Shown piece after piece: positions 25,683 to 34,396 of a DNA stretch of 37,531 nt. The stretch is from assembly GCA_003551495.1 (NCBI GenBank), contig PUMT01000166.1, forward strand, positions 1-37,531, read 5' to 3'. How positions within the stretch are numbered: position 1 is the stretch's first letter; the number at the start of each line of letters is the position of its first letter. A program made the translations under genes and the position numbers. Origin of the DNA: Bacteroidota bacterium (GTDB lineage Bacteria > Bacteroidota > Bacteroidia > Bacteroidales > PUMT01). The notes beneath the pieces are model-generated. The model searched no databases. It was not told where the DNA came from and saw only the letters and a list, made by a program, of their open reading frames with translations.

Positions 25683-27620
25683 TTATGTCTTTATCTGACT
25701 CTTTACCTCTTTTTTAATCAAAGAAGCAAATTGTTCCAGCGTCATTGTGCCTTTGTCGCCTTCCCCCTGCCTGCGGACGGAAACCGTGTTTTCGCTTTCT
25801 TCCTTTTCTCCCACAATTAATAGATAGGGGATGCGGCTCATTTCGTTATCCCTTATCTTTCTTCCCACTTTCTCGTTCCTGTCGTCAATCAACGCGCGAA
25901 TATCGTAATTATTTAGGAAATTTGAAACTTTTTTTGCATAAACATTGAATTTTTCACTTACTGAAATTATTACCGCCTGTTGGGGGGCCAGCCACAACGG
26001 GAATTTTCCTGCCGTGTGCTCTATCATTACAGCAACAAACCTCTCCATTGAACCGAAAGGGGCGCGGTGTATCATTACCGGCCTGTGCTTCAAATTGTCA
26101 GATCCGGTATATTCAAGATCAAAACGTTCAGGAAGGTTGTAGTCCACCTGTATTGTACCAAGCTGCCAGTTTCTTCCCAGAGCATCCTTTACCATGAAAT
26201 CAAGTTTCGGGCCGTAAAAAGCTGCTTCCCCGTAAACAACCTTTACTTCAAGCCCCTTTTCCCGGGTGGCTTCCAGGATTGCATTTTCAGCTTTTTCCCA
26301 GTTCTCATCACTGCCAATATATTTATCATTCCCGTTTTTTTCACGCAGCGAAACCTGTATTTCGAAATCTGAGAAGTCGAGGGCGTTGAATATTATAAAT
26401 ACTATGTCGATCACCTTTATAAATTCATCTTTAAGCTGATCGGGCCTGCAGAAAATGTGGGCATCGTCCTGTGTGAACCCTCTCACCCTTGTAAGGCCGT
26501 GAAGTTCTCCGCTTTGTTCGTAACGGTAAACAGTCCCGAATTCAGCATACCTAATCGGCAGGTCTTTATAAGAGCGGGGTGAGGATTTGTAAATTTCACA
26601 GTGGTGGGGACAGTTCATGGGCTTGAGCATGAATTCTTCCCCTTCAATGGGGGTGCTTATCGGCCTGAATGAGGATTCTCCGTATTTGTCATAATGACCT
26701 GAGGTGATGTAAAGCTCTTTATGCCCTATATGGGGAGTCAGCACCGGCTGGTATCCGTATTCCACCTGTACGTTCCTGAGGAAATTCTCCAGCCGTTCCC
26801 TCAGTTGTGCTCCTTTTGGAAGCCACAATGGAAGTCCCGGACCCACTTTTTCAGAAAAGGTAAACAGTCCCAGTTCCCTGCCCAGCTTCCTGTGATCACG
26901 TTTTTTGGCCTCCTCGAGCATTTGCAGGTATTCATCCAGAAGCTTTTGTTTTGGGAAGCTTATACCGTATATGCGTGTCAGCTGCTTGTTTTTTTCGTTA
27001 CCCCGCCAGTAGGCGCCTGCAATATTGAGCAGCTTTACCGCCTTGATATATCCGGTGTCAGGCAGATGGGGGCCGCGGCACAGGTCTGAAAAATTGCCGT
27101 GATTGTAGAATGTTATAGTTTGGTTTTCCATCTCCTCCAAAAGCTCTGTCTTGTACCGGTTGCCTTCGGACTTGTAGCGTGACAGCGCCTCTTCAGAAGT
27201 CACTTCCTTCCTGGAAAACCGGTTTTTCTGACGGGCAAGCTCAATCATTTTTTTTTCAATTTCAGGGAAATTGTTCTCGGATATGTTGTGTTCGCCCGGA
27301 TCAATATCGTAATAGAATCCGTTTTCTATTGAAGGACCTATGCCAAGTTTTATCCCCGGATAAATAGCTTCCAGGGCTTCAGCCATCAGGTGGGCGGAGG
27401 AGTGCCAGAAGGCATGCCTTCCTTCCTGGTCATCCCATTTATGAAGCTTCACATCCGCGTCTTCTTCAATGGGAAGGGTTAAGTCCTGTAAATGACCGTT
27501 CACGGTAATTGCAAGCACTTCCTTAGCAAGACTGTTGCTTATACTTTTTGCAATTTCCAGTCCGGTAACCCCTTCATTATATTTTTTCACCGAATTATCC
27601 GGCAGCTTAATTTCGATCAT
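25683..27620 (-). CDS. thrS: Threonyl-tRNA synthetase
   Basis: This class II synthetase charges tRNA-Thr. From the ATG at 27620 it is 645 aa and full length. It has the TGS domain ([10 protein letters not shown] onward, residues 1-60), the editing domain with [11 protein letters not shown] and a [12 protein letters not shown] segment, the catalytic core with zinc ligands in [13 protein letters not shown] (about residue 335), and motif 2 around [30 protein letters not shown]. Motif 3 is [11 protein letters not shown], followed by the anticodon-binding domain. The ATG at 27635 would add five residues (MKKGK). I prefer 27620 because relatives begin MI-I, and AAGAAGGG is then a well-placed ribosome site. 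First gene of the thrS-infC-rpmI-rplT operon. Confidence 0.96.
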   Translation of the reverse strand: MIEIKLPDNSVKKYNEGVTGLEIAKSISNSLAKEVLAITVNGHLQDLTLPIEEDADVKLHKWDDQEGRHAFWHSSAHLMAEALEAIYPGIKLGIGPSIENGFYYDIDPGEHNISENNFPEIEKKMIELARQKNRFSRKEVTSEEALSRYKSEGNRYKTELLEEMENQTITFYNHGNFSDLCRGPHLPDTGYIKAVKLLNIAGAYWRGNEKNKQLTRIYGISFPKQKLLDEYLQMLEEAKKRDHRKLGRELGLFTFSEKVGPGLPLWLPKGAQLRERLENFLRNVQVEYGYQPVLTPHIGHKELYITSGHYDKYGESSFRPISTPIEGEEFMLKPMNCPHHCEIYKSSPRSYKDLPIRYAEFGTVYRYEQSGELHGLTRVRGFTQDDAHIFCRPDQLKDEFIKVIDIVFIIFNALDFSDFEIQVSLREKNGNDKYIGSDENWEKAENAILEATREKGLEVKVVYGEAAFYGPKLDFMVKDALGRNWQLGTIQVDYNLPERFDLEYTGSDNLKHRPVMIHRAPFGSMERFVAVMIEHTAGKFPLWLAPQQAVIISVSEKFNVYAKKVSNFLNNYDIRALIDDRNEKVGRKIRDNEMSRIPYLLIVGEKEESENTVSVRRQGEGDKGTMTLEQFASLIKKEVKSQIKT

Positions 27621-27643
27621 TTTTCCCTTCTTCATTTAACCTG

Positions 27644-27651
27644 CAAAGTTA
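27644..27651 (-). promoter_or_regulatory. Candidate -7 promoter box of the thrS operon
   Basis: On the minus strand TAACTTTG is a perfect TAnnTTTG box; no good -33 box lies upstream. The predicted start near 27637 leaves a leader of about 17 nt before the ATG at 27620, and would leave none for the ATG at 27635. Confidence 0.35.
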
Positions 27652-27870
27652 TTAAAATTTTTTTTGAACTGAATACTGTGCTGCCCTGTGGGATAAAATC
27701 CTGTAACCTCCAAATAGTGCGGTGCAGGTTGCGATCATCCATGTTGATTACGGATCACAGGGAGAAAACACTTGAACAGATACTGCTTGAAAACAGGTTT
27801 TCTCCCCGTACCGTAACCGGCCTCCGTATGATTTAATCAGTCCTCAACAATCCGTCGTTACGGAGATCAA

Positions 27871-27903
27871 ATCCCCGGTGTCATACTATTAAACGCCGGG
27901 GAT
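27871..27903. repeat. 8-bp perfect intergenic hairpin upstream of the tRNA-Leu promoter
   Basis: ATCCCCGG (27871-27878) pairs with CCGGGGAT (27896-27903) across a 17-nt loop. It is GC-rich in an AT-rich gap. T-rich sequence starts about 7 bases later, so a weak terminator of something read from the left is possible but unproven. Confidence 0.6.
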
Positions 27904-27912
27904 AATTTCCTT

Positions 27913-27948
27913 TTTGTTTTTTAAATATTCAAAAAATTTATACTTTTG
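27913..27948 (+). promoter_or_regulatory. Promoter of the tRNA-Leu pair
   Basis: TACTTTTG (27941-27948) is a perfect -7 box 14 bases before the mature tRNA 5' end. The nearest TTTG (27913-27916) lies 24 bp upstream, a little long; TTTT at 27917-27920 would give a 20-bp spacer. Confidence 0.55.
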
Positions 27949-27962
27949 CAATCTCCAGAGTT

Positions 27963-28046
27963 GCCCGGATGGCGGAATTGGTAGACGCGCTAGTTTCAGG
28001 GACTAGTGTTCGCAAGAACGTGCTGGTTCGAGTCCAGTTCCGGGCA
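27963..28046 (+). tRNA. tRNA-Leu (anticodon CAG)
   Basis: The acceptor GCCCGGA (27963-27969) pairs perfectly with TCCGGGC (28039-28045), followed by discriminator A. The anticodon stem CTAGT/ACTAG encloses loop TTCAGGG with anticodon CAG. A long variable arm (GTTCGCAAGAAC) marks a class II tRNA, and the T-loop is TTCGAGT. CCA is not encoded. Confidence 0.96.
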
Positions 28047-28058
28047 CTTGACAACACT

Positions 28059-28143
28059 GCCCAGGTGGTGGAATAGGTAGACACGCCAGCTTGAGGGGCT
28101 GGTGCTCGTTTAGGGCGTGCTGGTTCGAATCCAGTCCTGGGCA
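28059..28143 (+). tRNA. tRNA-Leu (anticodon GAG)
   Basis: The acceptor GCCCAGG (28059-28065) pairs with CCTGGGC (28136-28142), discriminator A. The anticodon stem CCAGC/GCTGG encloses loop TTGAGGG with anticodon GAG. A long variable arm is present and the T-loop is TTCGAAT. It follows the first tRNA after 12 bp, so both are probably cut from one precursor. CCA is not encoded. Confidence 0.96.
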
Positions 28144-28145
28144 CA

Positions 28146-28601
28146 TCAATAACCCACAACCCATAACACCCTTTCCTCTTCAATGCATTTATCAATCAAC
28201 CGGATGATATCCCTGTTTGTGCCTGCCAACTCTTCCCTGTAGCTCTCCCAGTTTTTTTTCCACTCAGGATCAACCTTTTTGATCTCCAGGATGAAGTTGT
28301 TTCCCATGAAGAAGCGCTTCAGAAAAGTTTCGAACTCCTCAACGCTTTTCAGTCCCTCAATTTCTGCCAGGGTCTTTTTAAGCTCGTTCTGAAGGGGAAC
28401 TATGTTGCGGACATTGTATTTAGTGGGGCCAAAATAATCAAATGATTCTTTGCTTTTTTCAAAGCAGGGAGCAAAAATGCTGAATACTTCCCCGTCAAGG
28501 AATTTTGATTCCGGATCACATTTGTTGAAGTATTCGTAATTGCCGGATATGTTAAATTCAACAAAATTCAACCAGTCTGCACCTTGAAGCTTTATCTCCA
28601 T
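28146..28601 (-). CDS. Hypothetical protein, 151 aa
   Basis: This is a soluble alpha/beta protein with no signal peptide or membrane segment; I do not recognise the family. Visible features are an aromatic N-terminal half (ADWLNFVEFNISGNYEYF), acidic and lysine-rich helices in the middle (LQNELKKTLAEIEGLKSVEEFE), and a C-terminal helix ending in VLWVVGY. I chose the ATG at 28601 (MEIKLQGADW); the frame extends to 28802, but the added 67 residues look random in composition and overlap the region just after the upstream gene. Its stop codon lies only two bases from the 3' end of the convergent tRNA-Leu(GAG). Confidence 0.6.
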   Translation of the reverse strand: MEIKLQGADWLNFVEFNISGNYEYFNKCDPESKFLDGEVFSIFAPCFEKSKESFDYFGPTKYNVRNIVPLQNELKKTLAEIEGLKSVEEFETFLKRFFMGNNFILEIKKVDPEWKKNWESYREELAGTNRDIIRLIDKCIEEERVLWVVGY

Positions 28602-28702
28602 CTTTGACTGTTTTTTTCTAAATATAGGAATTTTAAGTTTAATTGGCAAATATATGCCCGTTGCATGCTGCAAATGGTAGCTGGCATCAGTGTTAATAAA
28701 GT

Positions 28703-28987
28703 CTAACGTGAAAGGTTGTTCAGCCTTTTGAGCAATGAAACATTTTGCCTGTAAAGTTCCTCCCTGATCTGACTGTAATATTCCTTTACAGAACCGGGCC
28801 ACTCTCTTTCTTTAGGATGGTTAACCATGTATATAAGCTTATTGCGGAGGTTGACCGCATCGTACATTATATCCCTTGTATTTTCCTGGTTGAGGGAAGG
28901 CGTATATTCAAGGAATGTAAAACATTCAAAAACAACCTTCAGACAAAATGAATTTATGTCTTTTTTCAGCTTTTTGCGGCTTGCCAT
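28703..28987 (-). CDS. Small conserved hypothetical protein, 94 aa
   Basis: This charged helical protein begins MASRKKLKKDIN and has a middle DAVNLRNKLIYMVNHP (about residues 43-58). The tail is helical (VKEYYSQIREELYRQNVSLLKRLN). I recall similar short proteins with the ASRKKLKKDI start across Bacteroidota, without known function. The ATG at 28987 is preferred to 29032 because this start is the recognisable one. Confidence 0.7.
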   Translation of the reverse strand: MASRKKLKKDINSFCLKVVFECFTFLEYTPSLNQENTRDIMYDAVNLRNKLIYMVNHPKEREWPGSVKEYYSQIREELYRQNVSLLKRLNNLSR

Positions 28988-29149
28988 TTCCCGGGTTTGA
29001 GTTGTTTGAAAGACATCAATTATTTTAAACAAATTACGAATAAATGATAAATAAACAACAAACGCGGGAAAAAAAAGTTATATTTTTCATACGTTTGCTT
29101 CTATATTTTCAAGCGGATAGTTTTTTCTCAATTCTTACAGAAAAACAGG

Positions 29150-30001
29150 ATGTCAGATTGCAAAGGATCTTATTTTGTGCAGAACAGTAAGGTGTTACCG
29201 GTTGCTGACTTTGATGAGAAGTTGCTTTCGGGGGGATGTTCTGTCTATGAGGTTATCAGGGTAATTGAAGGAATGCCTTTATTCATTGAAGACCACCTGG
29301 AAAGGCTTTTTACATCACTAACTGAAGCAGGTTTGGATACTTCGCTGACTACAAGTGAAATGAACACCTCAGTTTTGCAACTTATATCTTCCAACAACCG
29401 AAGGCAGGGAAATATCAGGGTTGTATTACATTATCAGGGTACATGTGAGAGGAAAAACGGTGTCTTTCTGGCTTATTATACCGGTCACAATTACCCCACC
29501 CCTGAACAGTATAAAAACGGTGTTGATACCGCTCTTCTGGAAGGGAAAAGAGATAAGCCACATGCCAAGATAATTGACATCGGGTTAAGAAACAGCATTG
29601 AATATTACATCAGGGAAAGGAATGTTTATGAAGCTTTGCTGGTTAACGAAAACGGTTGTGTGACAGAAGGCAGCAAATCCAATTTCTTTGCCGTACGGGG
29701 GAACAGTTTGATTACCGCTCCCGGGGAAGATGTTTTGCAGGGCATAACCAGGAAATACATTTTTCTTATTTGCAGGGAAGAAGGTATTCCAATCCGGCAG
29801 GAAAAGATCAGAAAGGATGACCTGCTGGGTATGGATGCGGCTTTCATATCAGGTACATCGCCCAGGATCTTGCCCGTCAGGAGTATTAACGGTATAATAT
29901 ATGACGTTGATCATGTGTTGGTTACCAGACTAATTGACCGGTTTGACAAGCTTATTGAGGACTATGTGAGCGGTTCACACAATAACACATTTTCCACATG
30001 A
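29150..30001 (+). CDS. Class IV aminotransferase (PLP-dependent; branched-chain / D-amino acid / ADC-lyase group)
   Basis: This 283-aa fold-type IV PLP enzyme has the likely Schiff-base Lys140 (HAKIIDIGLRN), Glu173 in the NGCVTEGSKSNFF motif and the phosphate-binding LQGITR (196-201). The N-terminal SVYEVIRVIEG and DHLERLFTS segments are typical. These features do not distinguish a branched-chain aminotransferase, a D-amino acid aminotransferase and 4-amino-4-deoxychorismate lyase (PabC). No folate, isoleucine or peptidoglycan genes lie beside it to decide. A perfect -7-like box TACGTTTG (29090-29097) lies about 50 bases before the ATG, without a good -33 box. The 3' end overlaps the convergent rlmD by 40 bp. 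Confidence 0.88.
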   Translation: MSDCKGSYFVQNSKVLPVADFDEKLLSGGCSVYEVIRVIEGMPLFIEDHLERLFTSLTEAGLDTSLTTSEMNTSVLQLISSNNRRQGNIRVVLHYQGTCERKNGVFLAYYTGHNYPTPEQYKNGVDTALLEGKRDKPHAKIIDIGLRNSIEYYIRERNVYEALLVNENGCVTEGSKSNFFAVRGNSLITAPGEDVLQGITRKYIFLICREEGIPIRQEKIRKDDLLGMDAAFISGTSPRILPVRSINGIIYDVDHVLVTRLIDRFDKLIEDYVSGSHNNTFST

Positions 30002-31371
30002 TGAGTATGCGGGAACATGTCAACAGGCTGCACACCGGTTATCCTGTAATGCCCTGAAAGAAGTTCCGTATCCCGGGACTGTGTTGCAGGATTACAGCTT
30101 ACATAGACAATTTTTGAAGGTTTAATCTCTGTAAGTGCTTTGGCAACATCCTTGTGGATGCCTGCCCTTGGGGGATCCAGAATAACTGTGTGAGGAGCCC
30201 CGTTTTTCTCGACAAATCCGGGTGTAAGCAGATCCCTTATGTCTCCCGCGAAAAAGAATGTATTATCTATTCCATTCAAATCCGAGTTTGTTTCTGCAAA
30301 ATCTATCGCTTCCTGCACATATTCCATTCCTGTTACCTTTCCGGCTTCGCGGGCAATAAAATTTGCAATTGTACCGGTACCGGTGTACAGGTCGTATATA
30401 ACCTCGTGTTTTTGGGGTGATGCAAAATCCCTTACAACCCTGTAGAGGTTATATGCCTGAAGCGAATTTGTCTGATAAAATGATTTGGGCCCTATCCTGA
30501 ACTTCAGGTCTTCCATGGTTTCAATAATATGATCTTTGCCGTGGAACAGCTCCGGATCAAGATCTGTTATTGAGTCGTTCACTTTTCTGTTTATCATATA
30601 CATCAGGGAAGTTACCTCCGGAAAGGAATCCCTGATATAGCCCAGCAATCCTTCAATCACTCTTTCATCCCTTTCTGAAAAAACCACAATCACCATAATA
30701 TCGCCCGTAGTGGATGTCCGTATTATCAGGTTGCGGAGAATACCTTCCTGCTTAATAATGTAAAAAAAAGGAATATTGTTTTCAGTTGCATATTTTTTGA
30801 CGGCAAGACGTATTGAGTTGGAAGGTTCTTCCTGGAGGTAGCACTTTTCAATATCGAGTACCTTGTCAAAGCGTCCCGGAACATGGAAACCGAGGGCATT
30901 CATCTCTTCAAAGGTTTTACCTGACTCAATTTCGTCAGCCGTCAGCCATCGCCTTGATGAAAATGTGAATTCAAGCTTGTTCCTGTAAAAAGTGGTTTTT
31001 GGCGAAGGTATTATTTCCCTCATTTCAGGGATGTCTGCTTTTCCAATTCTGGAGAGGTTATCTGCAACCTGCTGCTGTTTGAACTTCAGCTGCTCGCTGT
31101 AAGCAAGGTGCTGCCACCTGCAACCGCCGCACACACCGAAATGGCTGCAAAAAGGCTTCACCCTGTAAGGGGAGTGTTTGTGGAAATGGTTCACAATCCC
31201 CTCCGCGTGCTTTTTCCTCTTCTTTGTAACCGTTATATCAACCACATCACCCGGGGCTGCAAATGGCACAAAAACAACCATCCCGTCAATCCTGGCAATT
31301 GCTTTGCCTTCGGCTGCCAAACCGGTTATCTCAACTTTTTCAAAAACCTCATGTCGCTTTTTCCTTCCCAT
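29962..31371 (-). CDS. rlmD: 23S rRNA (uracil-5-)-methyltransferase, RlmD/RumA family
   Basis: This SAM-dependent enzyme makes 5-methyluridine in 23S rRNA (U1939 in E. coli). The 469-aa protein has an N-terminal TRAM domain (about 10-65, EITGLAAEGKAIARIDG). A 4Fe-4S site follows with C75, C81, C84 and C177 (CSHFGVCGGC; EKCYLQ). The methyltransferase domain carries DLYTGTGTIANF, LDPPRAG and the catalytic Cys426 (VYVSCNPATQ). The cluster is typical of RumA-type members. Bacteroidota often have several RumA-like paralogues, so the exact target U is not certain. Its last 13 codons run antisense to the end of the aminotransferase gene. Confidence 0.93.
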   Translation of the reverse strand: MGRKKRHEVFEKVEITGLAAEGKAIARIDGMVVFVPFAAPGDVVDITVTKKRKKHAEGIVNHFHKHSPYRVKPFCSHFGVCGGCRWQHLAYSEQLKFKQQQVADNLSRIGKADIPEMREIIPSPKTTFYRNKLEFTFSSRRWLTADEIESGKTFEEMNALGFHVPGRFDKVLDIEKCYLQEEPSNSIRLAVKKYATENNIPFFYIIKQEGILRNLIIRTSTTGDIMVIVVFSERDERVIEGLLGYIRDSFPEVTSLMYMINRKVNDSITDLDPELFHGKDHIIETMEDLKFRIGPKSFYQTNSLQAYNLYRVVRDFASPQKHEVIYDLYTGTGTIANFIAREAGKVTGMEYVQEAIDFAETNSDLNGIDNTFFFAGDIRDLLTPGFVEKNGAPHTVILDPPRAGIHKDVAKALTEIKPSKIVYVSCNPATQSRDTELLSGHYRITGVQPVDMFPHTHHVENVLLCEPLT

Positions 31372-31580
31372 AAACTTCTGTTACATTCAAAAAAATAGGT
31401 AACCCGGTTTTAATTTTTGCAAAGGTAAGAAATCAATCTGTATAATATTATTTTGCCAAAGGCCGATCTGCGCTTCATCAGAACCAATCTGAGCCAGTCA
31501 TTACTCCATTCCTGAATGATTATTCCTGTTATGTGAAATTTTTGTCCCGATAGCAATCCGTTTAATGTTAAATCATTTTC

Positions 31581-31610
31581 TTTCATTTGCCGCCGTAATG
31601 GTTATTTTTG
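31581..31610 (+). promoter_or_regulatory. Candidate promoter of the ABC-F gene
   Basis: TTTC (31581-31584), an 18-bp spacer and a perfect -7 box TATTTTTG (31603-31610). The predicted start near 31617 lies before the ATG at 31631 but after the possible ATGs at 31565 and 31598, which supports the shorter protein. Confidence 0.4.
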
Positions 31611-31630
31611 CAGTTGAAAAAAATGGCGAC

Positions 31631-33595
31631 ATGATCACAATAGACGGTGTATCGGTTTATTTCGGGGGAGTTAAACTATTTGGTGATATTTCGTTCCAGG
31701 TAGGGAAACGCGACAGGATAGGGCTTGTGGGAAGGAACGGTGCCGGAAAGACCACACTTCTCAGGCTCATTGCCGGGGAGCTGGAGCCGTCAGAGGGTGA
31801 GATCACCTTACCGGCGGGGACAACAGTTGGTTACCTTCCTCAGCAAATGGTACACAGGGACGGGAAAACACTTTTTGATGAAGCTCTTTCTGCTTTTTCC
31901 GAAATAAAGGCCATTGAAAAACAAACAGAAGAGATTAACAAAAAGTTATCCGGAAGAACTGACTATGAATCTTCCGGATACATGGAACTTATTGCAAAAC
32001 TTTCTGAATACACCGAGCGGTATCGCATACTGGGAGGTGAAACGGTCAACGCAAGGGTTGAGAAAGTTCTGCTTGGACTGGGATTCGAGCCAAAGGATTT
32101 CGAAAGGGAAACAAAAGAGTTCAGCGGCGGATGGCGTATGCGGATCGAGCTTGCCAAGATCCTCCTTAGAGAACCCGACCTCCTGCTGCTTGATGAGCCA
32201 ACCAATCATCTTGACATAGAATCCATACAGTGGATTGAGGAATTCCTGACCGGTTTTGCAGGTGCGGTAATATTGATCTCTCATGACCGTGCTTTGCTGG
32301 ACGGACTGACAAATCGCACAATAGAGATATCCCTTGGAAGAATTTACGATTACAGGGCGCCTTATTCAAAATATGTTGAACTTCGCCGTGAAAGGAGGGA
32401 GCAGCAAATGGCTGCCCAAAAGAACCAGCAGAAGGAGATCCGCGACACCGAAAGGTTTATAGAACGTTTTCGTTACAAGGCCACCAAGGCAGTCCAGGTA
32501 CAATCACGCATCAAGCATCTTGAAAAGATGGAGCGGATGGAGGTAGATGAAGAGGATACAAGCAGCATAAATGTGAGGTTCCCCCCTGCTCCGAGGTCAG
32601 GAAGCATTGTAGTTGAAATAGAAGGGGTAAGCAAGAGTTACGGTGATCTGAATGTTTTACAAAATATAGATGTTATCATAGAAAGAGGGGAAAAGGTGGC
32701 TTTTGTCGGCAGGAACGGTGAAGGGAAGACAACCCTTTCCCGGATAATTACGGGCGAACTGGATTGTACAGGGAAGGTCTGCCTCGGCCACAATGTAACT
32801 TTAGGGTACTTTGCACAGAACCAGGATGAACTGCTGGATGAAGAAAAAACAGTTTTTGAAACTATTGACTCCATTGCAACTGGGGAGGTGAGAAAGAAGA
32901 TAAGGGGCATACTTGGGGCGTTTCTTTTCAGTGATGAAGCGGTTGACAAGAAAGTGAAAGTCCTTTCCGGTGGTGAGCGTTCAAGACTTGCCATAGCAAA
33001 GTTGTTGCTGGAACCACGGAACCTGCTTGTACTTGATGAGCCCACCAATCACCTCGATATGCACTCGAAAGATGTGCTGAAGCAGGCCCTTGAAAATTAT
33101 GAAGGGACAGTAATTGTTGTTTCGCACGACAGGGAGTTTCTTGATGGACTTGTTTCCAGGATATACGAGTTCAGGGACAAAAAAGTGAGGGAGCATACCG
33201 GAGGTATTTACGATTTCCTCAGGAAAAAAAATATCAGTTCCCTGGGTCAGCTTGAGACACAGGTAAAACAGGATAACAAACCGTCGGGCAGGGAAGAACT
33301 TTCACAAAATAAAATTATTTTCGGGAAGAAAAAGGAACAGGAGAAGGAGATCAGAAAGGTGGTTTCAAAAATTGAAAAGAATGAAAACCGGATCCACGAA
33401 CTGGAAGAGGAGCTGAACAAGATGGACAGTGAGCTAGCAAATCCGGATCAGACCACTGAAAAACCGGGAGGGGAGGATTTCTTTAAAAGGTATGAAGAGT
33501 TAAAAAAGGAGCTGGAAAAGGAAATGGAGGAGTGGGAGGAACTGAACACCAAACTGGAATCATTGCAAAAAAGGTTATCAACGTTAAAAAAATAA
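31631..33595 (+). CDS. ABC-F family ATPase (ribosome-associated type)
   Basis: This 654-aa soluble protein has two ABC ATPase domains and no membrane segment. Walker A1 GRNGAGKT is at 34-41 and signature 1 FSGGWRMR at about 164. The matching Walker B, LLLLDEPTNHLD, follows. A linker rich in charged helices (the P-site tRNA-interaction region of ABC-F proteins) lies around 245-310. Walker A2 GRNGEGKTT is at about 360, signature 2 LSGGERSRL at about 444, and then LLVLDEPTNHLD. A charged C-terminal coiled coil covers about 560-654. ABC-F proteins act on the ribosome E site, as translation factors or in antibiotic protection; this one resembles the Uup-like housekeeping type. The start MITIDGVSVYFGG matches relatives. 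The stop is one base from the rlmB-like start, implying coupled translation. Confidence 0.94.
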   Translation: MITIDGVSVYFGGVKLFGDISFQVGKRDRIGLVGRNGAGKTTLLRLIAGELEPSEGEITLPAGTTVGYLPQQMVHRDGKTLFDEALSAFSEIKAIEKQTEEINKKLSGRTDYESSGYMELIAKLSEYTERYRILGGETVNARVEKVLLGLGFEPKDFERETKEFSGGWRMRIELAKILLREPDLLLLDEPTNHLDIESIQWIEEFLTGFAGAVILISHDRALLDGLTNRTIEISLGRIYDYRAPYSKYVELRRERREQQMAAQKNQQKEIRDTERFIERFRYKATKAVQVQSRIKHLEKMERMEVDEEDTSSINVRFPPAPRSGSIVVEIEGVSKSYGDLNVLQNIDVIIERGEKVAFVGRNGEGKTTLSRIITGELDCTGKVCLGHNVTLGYFAQNQDELLDEEKTVFETIDSIATGEVRKKIRGILGAFLFSDEAVDKKVKVLSGGERSRLAIAKLLLEPRNLLVLDEPTNHLDMHSKDVLKQALENYEGTVIVVSHDREFLDGLVSRIYEFRDKKVREHTGGIYDFLRKKNISSLGQLETQVKQDNKPSGREELSQNKIIFGKKKEQEKEIRKVVSKIEKNENRIHELEEELNKMDSELANPDQTTEKPGGEDFFKRYEELKKELEKEMEEWEELNTKLESLQKRLSTLKK

Positions 33596-33596
33596 T

Positions 33597-34346
33597 ATGC
33601 CTCCAAAAAGCAGGGAAATTATATTCGGACTTCATCCGGTGATTGAAGCCGTTAAATCAGGAAGGGAGATAGAGAAGATTTTTGTGAAGAATGGACTCAG
33701 GGGGGAGAAATACAGCGAGCTGATGGCTGGGATTAAAAAGTCCGGTATCCCCTTCCAGTACGTTCCCCAGGAAAAGCTTCAGAGAATAACAAGAAAAAAC
33801 CACCAGGGTGTAATTGCATATATATCGCAGATAAGTTATCATCCCGTTGAAAATGTACTCCCTTCCATTTATGAGAAAGGGGAGACACCTTTCATTGTAG
33901 TGCTCGACAGGATTACAGATGTGAGGAATATGGGGGCGGTTGCCCGTACGGCATTGTGTGCCGGTGTACATGCACTTGTGGTACCTGAAAGGGGAGGGGC
34001 ACTGGTTACTGCAGCCGCTGTAAAAAGTTCGGCCGGCGCCCTCAATTCAATTACAGTATGCAGGGAGCGCAATCTGGCAGAGGCGGTAAAATTTCTCAGG
34101 GAAAGCGGTTTGACAATAGTAGCTGCAAGTGAAAAAGCTACCCGGTATTATTTTGAGGCAGAATATGGCCGCCCTGTCGCGATTATTATGGGAGGCGAAG
34201 AGAGCGGAATTTCCGGAGAACTTTATGAACTCTCTGATGAACAGGTGAGGATACCTGTGAGCGGACCGGTAGAATCACTTAATGTTTCTGCAGCCGCCTC
34301 CGTAATACTTTTCGAGGTTGTCAGGCAAAGAATGGGAGGGAAGTGA
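33597..34346 (+). CDS. rlmB: 23S rRNA 2'-O-ribose methyltransferase, RlmB/TrmH (SPOUT) family
   Basis: This SPOUT methyltransferase (249 aa) probably makes Gm2251 in the 23S P loop. The N-terminal substrate-binding domain is IIFGLHPVIEAVKSG, up to about residue 80. The knotted SAM domain follows, with motif 1 DRITDVRNMGAVARTA (about 102-117), motif 2 IIMGGEESGIS and motif 3 IPVSGPVESLNVSAAASVIL. It begins one base after the ABC-F stop codon, so the two are co-transcribed; both act on the ribosome. The TrmH family is certain; the RlmB identity is by best fit. Confidence 0.93.
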   Translation: MPPKSREIIFGLHPVIEAVKSGREIEKIFVKNGLRGEKYSELMAGIKKSGIPFQYVPQEKLQRITRKNHQGVIAYISQISYHPVENVLPSIYEKGETPFIVVLDRITDVRNMGAVARTALCAGVHALVVPERGGALVTAAAVKSSAGALNSITVCRERNLAEAVKFLRESGLTIVAASEKATRYYFEAEYGRPVAIIMGGEESGISGELYELSDEQVRIPVSGPVESLNVSAAASVILFEVVRQRMGGK

Positions 34347-34396
34347 CTTATCTGACTGTTTTCTTTTGCCGCCGCACTGAACGGCTGTTATATCAT

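Larger units (their letters stand above)
27636..27962. other. 327-bp gene-free gap between thrS and tRNA-Leu
   Basis: It holds divergent promoter candidates at both ends and a hairpin at 27871-27903. The only open frame is a 31-codon ATG frame (27741-27836) that I do not recognise. It has no ribosome site and is probably not a gene. Confidence 0.6.

Noticed and set aside
27741-27836. 31-codon open frame between thrS and tRNA-Leu
   Set aside because: It has no ribosome site, is very short and I recognise no relatives; kept only as a note in the gap entry.
28602-28802. N-terminal extension of the 151-aa hypothetical protein
   Set aside because: The extra 67 codons have no coherent composition, and the ATG at 28601 gives a compact protein.
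31565-31630. Longer ABC-F start at 31565
   Set aside because: The extra 22 residues are not typical of ABC-F proteins, and a good promoter box (31603-31610) lies inside them.
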